A DNA stretch of 5,869 bases, taken from assembly GCA_046597895.1 (NCBI GenBank), contig JBKJJS010000199.1, positions 1 to 5,869 of the forward strand, in the 5' to 3' direction. This stretch comes from WLJO01 sp046597895 (lineage in GTDB: Bacteria; Actinomycetota; Acidimicrobiia; Acidimicrobiales; Ilumatobacteraceae). Every line of letters begins with the position of its first letter. Position 1 is the stretch's first letter. Shown here in pieces: positions 1 to 4,471 of this stretch. A program made the translations under genes and the position numbers. A model generated the notes under the pieces. That model ran no database searches. It had not been told where the DNA came from and saw only the letters and a program-made list of their open reading frames with translations.

Positions 1-501
1 ACCCGGCCCCGCCGGGCCGGGGGGCCCGCCGCCCGGCCCCAGTTGGGCCCGCATCTGCTCGAATTGTTGACGGGCGGCCAACTGCTGCGCGAACAAGGTC
101 GCCTGGTTGCCGTGGAAGAGACCCTCGCGCCAACCGACCAGCTGAGCCTGCGCCACCCGGAGTTCGGCGTCGCTCGGCACCTCGCCTGGGTCGAACGGCA
201 GTGCAAGGGAGCGGAGTTCATCGGCGAGATCGGTCGACAACGAGCTGGCGAGTTCATCGATGGAGCGCTGGTAGATCACGGCGAGGCGTTCGCGACTGCG
301 GTCGTCGAGTGGCGCGGCCTTCACCTCGTCGAGCAACTGCTTCATCATCGAGCCCACCCTCATGACCTTGGCCGGCTCGCTCACCGTCTCGGTCACCGGT
401 CCATCCGACCCGTCACCGGGACTTCCGCCGTCAATGACCGCGGGAAGTAGGACGACCTCTGGCTGTTCGATGTTCTGATCTGCGATGTTCTGGTCTGTCA
501 T
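1..501 (-). CDS. bpa: Bacterial proteasome activator Bpa (PafE), C-terminus cut by window edge
   Basis: Bpa forms an ATP-independent ring that docks on the 20S proteasome and opens its gate, feeding loosely folded substrates to it in the cytoplasm. Reading the minus strand gives the family signature: EPAKVMRVGSMMKQLLDEV, then APLDDRSRERL, then LPFDPGEVPSDAELRVAQAQ, LVGWREGLFHGNQATLFAQQ and QFEQMR. This follows the mycobacterial Rv3780 protein almost block by block, as I remember it. After QMRAQLG comes a Gly/Pro-rich linker that runs off the window. The C-terminal GQYL-type tail, which inserts into the proteasome in known members, would lie outside, so its presence cannot be judged. The N-terminal ~45 residues are acidic and probably disordered. 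The start is uncertain: ATG at 501 is used here, but in-frame ATG at 513 and GTG at 525 are possible, and GTG 525 has an AGG about 10 nt upstream. The gene lies 20 to 44 bp downstream of the phosphatase gene, so co-transcription is likely. Confidence 0.9.
   Translation of the reverse strand, partial: MTDQNIADQNIEQPEVVLLPAVIDGGSPGDGSDGPVTETVSEPAKVMRVGSMMKQLLDEVKAAPLDDRSRERLAVIYQRSIDELASSLSTDLADELRSLALPFDPGEVPSDAELRVAQAQLVGWREGLFHGNQATLFAQQLAARQQFEQMRAQLGPGGGPPGPAGPG
469..498. repeat. Two-copy 15-bp direct repeat at the 5' end of bpa
   Basis: Positions 469-483 and 484-498 are adjacent 15-bp units that differ at two positions. On the minus strand they encode DQNIA/DQNIE just after the initiator region (MTDQNIADQNIEQ). 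An in-frame near-repeat, MTEE, lies immediately upstream. This looks like a small in-frame slippage duplication in the disordered N-terminus, with no visible regulatory meaning. Confidence 0.7.
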
Positions 502-545
502 CTCTTCCGTCATCTCGTCGGACACGTGGGTCGGACCTACGGGCG

Positions 546-1658
546 CTAGCGCGGCGATCCTGCCACGAACGGCACGTACATCTCGGCACTGGTGAGCGAG
601 CCGTGCCGGCACACGAGCGCGAACGGGCCGCTGTCGGCGGGATCCTCGAAGCTGATGGGGTCGCGGGCCACGAGCGCCACATCGCCAAGACGGCGGGCGA
701 TCAACGAGGATGTGTACGGCCCGAACCACCCCTCGTCCAGTACCTGCTCGCGACCCACCACCCACGCCTCTGTCGAGTGGGCGGCCTGCGCCGCCACGAG
801 CAGGTCTCGGGCGGCTCCCGGGCGGGCGTGTAGCCACCGGAACCGTCCCTCACCGCTCTGCGTCTTCGTGAGCGCGAGTACGCCGGGGGCCGGCGTACGG
901 ACGTTGCTCCCCACATGCACCTGACCGTGGTCGGCCGTGACACACAGGACGGCGTCAGCGGTGAGCGCGTCGAGGACATCACCCACGATCCGGTCGACGG
1001 CGCGCAGTTCGGCATCGTAGTGATGGCCGAAACCGTGCTCGTGGGCCACCTTGTCGATGCCGTCGTAGTACGCGTAGATGAAGCGTTCACCGGCGCCGAG
1101 CAGCGCTTGTACCTCGACCGCGAGGTTCGACGGCACCCGCCAACTCCGGGGCCGACCGCCGAGGAGGTGAGCTTCGGTGAACGCCGAGTTCTGGAGCTCC
1201 ACCTTGCTCACCACGGGAATGGCTTCACCCATGAAGGCCCGCTGCGGCTGCAGATCCCGGGGGACGATGCGCTGACGGGCGTCGCCCTTGGCGCTCGTCC
1301 AGCGCAACATGTTCAGCACCTCGCCGCCAATATCGACCCGATACCCGACGATTCCATGCTCGCCCGGTGTCAGGCCCGTAGCGATCGACGTGAGTGCCGT
1401 CGATGTCGTGCTCGGAGCAACCGTGGTGATGGGCCCACCCTCGAGACCGGCCAACGTGGGTGCGATGGTCGCCCGCTCGCGCAACTGCTCCCATCCGAGG
1501 CCGTCCACCACCAGCAACACGACCTGAGCGGCCTCCTTGACGACGGCCGGGAACCAGTGCGGGAGGTCGGTACCTGGCCTCCGCGGCCCGAGGAGCGCGG
1601 GGATGATGCCCCGCACATTGGGGCCTGCGTAGTCGGGAAGGATGGGATCGCCACTCAC
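546..1658 (-). CDS. Alkaline phosphatase superfamily protein (nucleotide pyrophosphatase/phosphodiesterase-like)
   Basis: A 370-residue protein from GTG 1658, of the type I phosphodiesterase/nucleotide pyrophosphatase fold. Enzymes of this fold use two metal ions and a Ser/Thr nucleophile to hydrolyse phosphodiester or phosphomonoester bonds. Visible signatures: VVDGLG with metal ligand D52; the Ser/Thr cluster APSTTSTALT (81-90) at the nucleophile position, followed by TGLTPGEHGIVGY; YYDGIDKVAHEHG with D202 and H206; TADHG with D243 and H244; and a last histidine in RHGSLTSAEM (H352). All expected ligand positions look intact, so it should be active. The substrate cannot be read from sequence. 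There is no signal peptide or membrane segment, so it is probably cytoplasmic. An in-frame ATG at 1709 would add 17 residues, but these extend into the shared promoter region and look noncoding (MVSRVVSRESRW), whereas SGDPILPDYAG looks like a natural N-terminus. bpa follows closely downstream; the Rrf2 gene diverges upstream. Confidence 0.85.
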   Translation of the reverse strand: MSGDPILPDYAGPNVRGIIPALLGPRRPGTDLPHWFPAVVKEAAQVVLLVVDGLGWEQLRERATIAPTLAGLEGGPITTVAPSTTSTALTSIATGLTPGEHGIVGYRVDIGGEVLNMLRWTSAKGDARQRIVPRDLQPQRAFMGEAIPVVSKVELQNSAFTEAHLLGGRPRSWRVPSNLAVEVQALLGAGERFIYAYYDGIDKVAHEHGFGHHYDAELRAVDRIVGDVLDALTADAVLCVTADHGQVHVGSNVRTPAPGVLALTKTQSGEGRFRWLHARPGAARDLLVAAQAAHSTEAWVVGREQVLDEGWFGPYTSSLIARRLGDVALVARDPISFEDPADSGPFALVCRHGSLTSAEMYVPFVAGSPR

Positions 1659-1665
1659 TCGTTCG

Positions 1666-1671
1666 ATAGTT
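1666..1671 (-). promoter_or_regulatory. Possible -10 element for the phosphatase gene
   Basis: On the minus strand, AACTAT ends 7 nt before GTG 1658. It shares the core ACTAT, at nearly the same distance from a GTG, with the better -10 of the divergent Rrf2 gene. No purine-rich ribosome binding site precedes the GTG, which would suit a leaderless transcript. The first base departs from the TANNNT consensus and no -35 is clear, so this is a weak call. Confidence 0.25.
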
Positions 1672-1710
1672 GACCACCGGGATTCACGCGACACAACCCG
1701 CGAGACCACC

Positions 1711-1729
1711 GCTGCCGTGACCGGGCAGC
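1711..1729. promoter_or_regulatory. Inverted repeat in the divergent promoter region, candidate operator
   Basis: GCTGCC (1711-1716) and GGCAGC (1724-1729) form a perfect 6-bp inverted repeat with a 7-nt spacer. If transcription starts at GTG 1765, it spans about -54 to -36, overlapping the -35 zone. A second dyad, TGCG-GCCG-CGCA, lies at 1736-1747 between the -35 and -10 zones. Rrf2 proteins bind dyads as dimers and often repress their own gene, so either could be the operator. Neither matches an IscR or NsrR consensus that I know, and short GC-rich dyads occur by chance in DNA of this composition. Confidence 0.3.
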
Positions 1730-1752
1730 CGTACTTGCGGCCGCGCAGGCTC

Positions 1753-1758
1753 TACTAT
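1753..1758 (+). promoter_or_regulatory. -10 promoter element (TACTAT) of the Rrf2 gene
   Basis: TACTAT fits the actinobacterial -10 pattern TANNNT. It ends 6 nt before GTG 1765, the spacing expected if transcription begins at the G of the start codon, which gives a leaderless mRNA. No good -35 hexamer is seen at the usual 16-18 nt spacing; TTGCGG at 1735-1740 is only 12 nt away. Weak -35 elements are common at actinobacterial promoters. Confidence 0.5.
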
Positions 1759-1764
1759 GAGAGT

Positions 1765-2223
1765 GTGAGGGTCTCGACGAGGGGCGACTACGCGTGCAGG
1801 GCGCTGTTGTCGCTCACGTTGCACGCCGGCGAAGGTGGCCCGACGTCGGTGCGCGACATTGCCGAGCGCACCGGTCTCCCCCAGCCCTACCTGGAACAGA
1901 TCCTGCTGGCGCTCAAGGGCGCTGGCCTTGTTCGATCCAAACGCGGCGTCGGCGGCGGGTACGTGTTGAGCCGACCACCCGACGAGATCCATCTGTCCGA
2001 GATCATCTCAGCCGTGGACGGCCCCATCGCGCTTGGCGACTTCGGTCAACCCCATCAGGATGGTGCGTGCGACCACGAGGGCCAGTGTGTGCTCCTCGCC
2101 GTGTGGGACGCGGCCGGCGAACACATGCGCCGTCATCTCCAGAGCTACACGCTCGCGGCGATCGCCGCATCAGCCAGGGGCGAGGCGCCGTGGCCGGCCA
2201 TCAACCTCGACCACTGGCACTGA
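1765..2223 (+). CDS. Rrf2-family winged-helix transcriptional regulator
   Basis: A 152-residue protein, the usual Rrf2 length. It starts MRVSTRGDYACRALLSL, the typical Rrf2 opening. A helix-turn-helix follows (SVRDIAERTGLPQPYLEQIL, about 28-47), then the wing (LVRSKRGVGGGYVLSRPPDEI, about 55-75) and the dimerisation helix containing the cluster region. Family members such as IscR, NsrR and RsrR sense Fe-S status, nitric oxide or redox state through an Fe-S cluster. Here Cys102 and Cys108 match the second and third cluster cysteines of IscR. The first position (residue 96) is Pro, and the IscR His ligand position (three residues after the last Cys) is Leu. Asp8, a cluster ligand in Streptomyces NsrR, is present, and there is an extra Cys11. 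Whether it binds a cluster is open. GTG 1765 is chosen because earlier in-frame codons lie upstream of the -10 and read as nonsense. It is the only plus-strand gene here, and its end overlaps the convergent pseudouridine synthase gene. Confidence 0.9.
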   Translation: MRVSTRGDYACRALLSLTLHAGEGGPTSVRDIAERTGLPQPYLEQILLALKGAGLVRSKRGVGGGYVLSRPPDEIHLSEIISAVDGPIALGDFGQPHQDGACDHEGQCVLLAVWDAAGEHMRRHLQSYTLAAIAASARGEAPWPAINLDHWH

Positions 2224-3127
2224 GCCGATCCATCACGACCCGTAGGTCCGCCGGCAGCGCAGATTCGAACACGAGGTGCTCGCCGGTTCGCGGGTGATCG
2301 AACGCGAGGCGAGCGGCGTGGAGAAATGGCCGACCGAGCACGATCCTGCTGCGCGCCCCGCCGTAGGTTGCGTCGCCGACCACCGGGTGTCCAGTGGCTT
2401 CGAGATGGACACGTATCTGATGGGTGCGCCCGGTCTCCAGCCGGCACCTCAGCAGCGTGGTCAGGGGATCGTCGAAACGCTCGACCACGTCGAACCTCGT
2501 CCGAGCCGCCTTGCCCGCCGCCACGACGGCCATCCTCATCGGGTCCCGCGGATCCCGACCGATTGGGGCATCGATCACGCCGGACGTGGCCTCCGGATGG
2601 CCCCACACGAGCGTGAGGTACGTCCGCTCCACGACGCGGGCCGCCAGCGCGGCGACCAGCGCATCGTACGCTGGCGCTGTCCGGGCCACGACGAGCAGCC
2701 CACTCGTTCCGGCATCCAGGCGATGCACAATGCCAGGACGCGGCGGGGCGCCGACGGAGGCGATCTCGGGAAATCGGGCGAGCAGACCGTTCACGAGCGT
2801 GCCGTCGGGGTTCCCGGCTCCGGGGTGCACCACGAGTCCCACCGGCTTGTCCACGACCACCACGTCGGCGTCCTCGTACACGACCGTGAACTCGACGGAC
2901 GGGTCGGGCCCGGGCAGGGCGGCGGGGGGGAGTCCATCCGGGTCGATCTCCAGTTGCTGGCCAAGGCCGAGGCGCACCTTGCCAACGAGCGCCACTTCAC
3001 CGTCCACGTGTACATGGCCACCGACGACGAGCGCGCTGGCCTGGGCCCGCGTGACATCCGCCAGCAGCGCCACGATGCGGTCGAGCCGTTCCCGGTCGAG
3101 CGCCGGCGGAATCTCCTCATTGATCAT
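2201..3127 (-). CDS. RluA-family 23S rRNA pseudouridine synthase (RluD-like, S4 domain)
   Basis: A 308-residue protein that isomerises specific uridines to pseudouridine in RNA, most likely 23S rRNA. An S4 RNA-binding domain occupies about residues 12-62 (RLDRIVALLADVTRAQASAL, then VHVDGEVALVGKVRLGLGQ). The catalytic domain carries YEDADVVVVDKPVGLVVHPG (84-103), then PGIVHRLDAGTSGLLVVART with catalytic Asp138 in HRLD, then LETGRTHQIRVHL (230-242), and finally RPFLHAARLAFDHP (266-279). All motifs of an active enzyme are present, and the length is normal for RluC/RluD types with S4. The target uridines cannot be assigned from sequence alone. The ATG at 3127 shares ATGA with the lspA stop, which indicates translational coupling. 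An RluD-like gene next to lspA is a common bacterial pairing. The 3' end overlaps the convergent Rrf2 gene by 23 bp, leaving no room for an intergenic terminator. Confidence 0.93.
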   Translation of the reverse strand: MINEEIPPALDRERLDRIVALLADVTRAQASALVVGGHVHVDGEVALVGKVRLGLGQQLEIDPDGLPPAALPGPDPSVEFTVVYEDADVVVVDKPVGLVVHPGAGNPDGTLVNGLLARFPEIASVGAPPRPGIVHRLDAGTSGLLVVARTAPAYDALVAALAARVVERTYLTLVWGHPEATSGVIDAPIGRDPRDPMRMAVVAAGKAARTRFDVVERFDDPLTTLLRCRLETGRTHQIRVHLEATGHPVVGDATYGGARSRIVLGRPFLHAARLAFDHPRTGEHLVFESALPADLRVVMDRLSASGRG

Positions 3128-3627
3128 TGCGGGCTGCTCGCCGTCTCGCTGTAACGGCGGGAACGACCGGAGCGCAACGCCCCGAGCACGAGCAGCGCTC
3201 CGCCGACCGTGACACCCACATCAGCCAGATTGAAGACCGGCCACCACTGCACGTCGATGAAGTCGACGACCGATCCCCTGAACCACCCATCGCCCCGGAA
3301 GAGCCGATCGCACAGGTTCCCCGCTGCCCCACCGACCACGAGGCCGACCGCGACCGCACCCAACCGACTGCCGTCGGTGCGCAGCCCGACGAGGATGACC
3401 ACGACAACGACAAGTGCAATGACTCCGACGACCGGACCGAACCCCTTGCCCTTGCCGAACGCCATGCCGCTGTTGAACGACAAGTTGAACTGCAGTGATC
3501 CGATGACGTGGATGATCCGCCCACCGGAGAGCCGGTTGACAGCCCAATGCTTGGACAGTTGGTCGAGCACCACCCACATCGCGGCAATCGCGAGGCTGAG
3601 CGAGCGCATCTGCCGCTCAGTGCTCAC
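3124..3627 (-). CDS. lspA: Lipoprotein signal peptidase (signal peptidase II)
   Basis: A 167-residue inner-membrane aspartyl protease that removes the signal peptide from prolipoproteins after lipid is attached to the lipobox cysteine. Four membrane segments are visible at about 9-27, 64-82, 88-104 and 131-151. Conserved motifs: DQLSK (22-26), FNLSFNSGMAFG (47-58), GGAAGNLCDRLFRG (99-112) with catalytic Asp107, and VVDFIDV followed by VFNLADVGV with catalytic Asp136. Between the last two motifs are tryptophans on the periplasmic side (WW at 128-129). Length and motif order are standard. The start is the GTG at 3627, whose GTGA overlaps the stop of the upstream DksA-like gene. The internal ATG at 3609 would also preserve all motifs, but the overlap favours the GTG. 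The tail ends ATGA, shared with the pseudouridine synthase start. It sits in the middle of the coupled operon. Confidence 0.95.
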   Translation of the reverse strand: MSTERQMRSLSLAIAAMWVVLDQLSKHWAVNRLSGGRIIHVIGSLQFNLSFNSGMAFGKGKGFGPVVGVIALVVVVVILVGLRTDGSRLGAVAVGLVVGGAAGNLCDRLFRGDGWFRGSVVDFIDVQWWPVFNLADVGVTVGGALLVLGALRSGRSRRYSETASSPQ

Positions 3628-4415
3628 CGCCGGCCGATGCCCCCGGCCTTCTCGTCGACCCGCAGCGTCGCCCAGGGGATGGCCCTGAGGCGTTCTTTCA
3701 GGATGGGGAGCCCGGAGTGGACGGAATAGCCATACGTGCCGTCACCGAGCCGGTCGAGGGCGCTCTCGATCTCGACAATGACCTGCCGGGCCTGGGCTGA
3801 GAGCGCCAGGTCTCGGTCACGCTCGACCACCATGGTGTCGCCCTCACCGCTCTCGTCATCGAACTGGACGTCACCCATCTCGACGTCTTCGATGAGCGAG
3901 TGCGCCTCGGCCTCGAGCCGACGCGCTTGACCCGTGAGCGTCTCGCGCTCGCGGAGCAGTGACTGCAATTGGCCTTCGAGGAACTTCTGGTCGAAGTCCT
4001 TGCTGGCGCGGATCGTCGGGACTTCGCCCGGCAACCTCTTGACCGGCACCGGCTTCGTCACCGCCGGCGGAGAGGGGACAGGCCGCTTGGCTGGTGCCGC
4101 CTTGGCTGGTGCCGCCTTGGCTGGTGCCGCCTTGGCCGGAGCAGCCTTGGCCGGAGCAGCCTTGGCCGGAGCAGCCTTCGACGGTACCGCCTTGGCCGGA
4201 GCAGCCTTGGCCGGAGCAGCCTTGGCCGGAGCAGCCTTGGCGACGGGCGCCTTGGCAGCTGCGGTCTTGGCCCCGGCCGCCTTCGCTGGTGTCGCCTTTA
4301 CTGGCGTCGCCTTCGCAGCGGCTTTCGGTGCGACCGGCGACGGCGCGACCTGGGCAGGAGTCTTCGATGTCGTGGCCTGCTGTGCGGCGGGCGTCGGGTT
4401 CTTGGCGGGCGCCAT
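3624..4415 (-). CDS. DksA/TraR-like protein with Ala-Pro-Lys-rich N-terminus and no zinc-finger cysteines
   Basis: 263 residues in two halves. Residues 1-130 are almost only Ala, Pro, Lys, Thr and Val, with regular AAPAK pentads from about 56 to 110; this half is basic, surely disordered, and histone-H1-like. Residues 138-255 resemble DksA/TraR: a long coiled coil (FLEGQLQSLLRERETLTGQA onward), an acidic turn (GDVQFDDESGEGDTMVVERD, 181-200), a returning helix, then GTYGY and RLRAIPWATL of the zinc-finger fold. DksA proteins insert the coiled coil into the RNA polymerase secondary channel and alter initiation, usually with ppGpp. The four zinc-ligand positions hold Ser231, Ser234, Arg252 and Glu255, at exactly the DksA spacing (3, 18, 3). 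The protein has no cysteine at all, so it cannot bind zinc in the classical way. The tail could bind DNA or be a flexible linker; that is inference. The gene has its own strong Shine-Dalgarno sequence and couples to lspA through GTGA. Confidence 0.8.
   Translation of the reverse strand: MAPAKNPTPAAQQATTSKTPAQVAPSPVAPKAAAKATPVKATPAKAAGAKTAAAKAPVAKAAPAKAAPAKAAPAKAVPSKAAPAKAAPAKAAPAKAAPAKAAPAKAAPAKRPVPSPPAVTKPVPVKRLPGEVPTIRASKDFDQKFLEGQLQSLLRERETLTGQARRLEAEAHSLIEDVEMGDVQFDDESGEGDTMVVERDRDLALSAQARQVIVEIESALDRLGDGTYGYSVHSGLPILKERLRAIPWATLRVDEKAGGIGRR
4086..4235 (-). repeat. Ten-unit 15-bp tandem repeat coding for AAPAK pentads
   Basis: Ten contiguous 15-bp units, seen on the plus strand as CTTGGCTGGTGCCGC three times (4086-4130), CTTGGCCGGAGCAGC three times (4131-4175), one variant CTTCGACGGTACCGC (4176-4190), then CTTGGCCGGAGCAGC three more times (4191-4235). 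A degenerate unit follows at 4236-4250. On the coding strand both main units give AAPAK with different codons, and the variant gives AVPSK. The pattern AAA-BBB-C-BBB suggests separate slippage expansions plus possible duplication of the BBB block. Confidence 0.95.
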
Positions 4416-4424
4416 GTACGCATG

Positions 4425-4430
4425 CCTCCT
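4425..4430 (-). promoter_or_regulatory. Shine-Dalgarno sequence AGGAGG of the DksA-like gene
   Basis: A perfect AGGAGG on the minus strand ends 9 nt before ATG 4415. A nearer ATG at 4423 starts 1 nt after the motif but is out of frame, so 4415 is the start. This is the strongest ribosome binding site in the window. It implies independent loading of ribosomes at this gene, despite the short 56-bp distance from the ileS stop. Confidence 0.8.
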
Positions 4431-4471
4431 CGGGGGTTAGGAGCGCGGCACTCTACCGCCGCTCGCGTCCG

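Noticed and set aside
1..60. Very GC-rich run of C and G at the left edge, considered as a structured RNA or terminator
   Set aside because: In the bpa frame it reads as the Gly/Pro-rich linker that Bpa proteins carry before their C-terminal tail.
915..1673. A 252-codon open frame on the plus strand
   Set aside because: It is antisense to the phosphatase gene and is explained by codon periodicity on the other strand.
1659..1709. N-terminal extension of the phosphatase to ATG 1709
   Set aside because: The 17 added residues look noncoding, cover the candidate -10, and would place the start deep in the shared promoter region.
1642..1764. N-terminal extension of the Rrf2 protein to ATG 1642
   Set aside because: Rrf2 proteins begin at the MRxS/T segment, as found at GTG 1765. 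The extra 41 residues overlap the divergent gene and the promoter.
2276..3154. A 292-codon open frame on the plus strand
   Set aside because: It lies opposite the pseudouridine synthase gene, which has every catalytic motif. The antisense frame shows no family signal.
4440..4466. Possible hairpin just after ileS that might be a terminator
   Set aside because: On the minus strand GAGCGGC can pair with GCCGCGCTC only with a 2-nt bulge, and no U-tract follows. It is too weak to call, and read-through into the DksA-like gene is expected.
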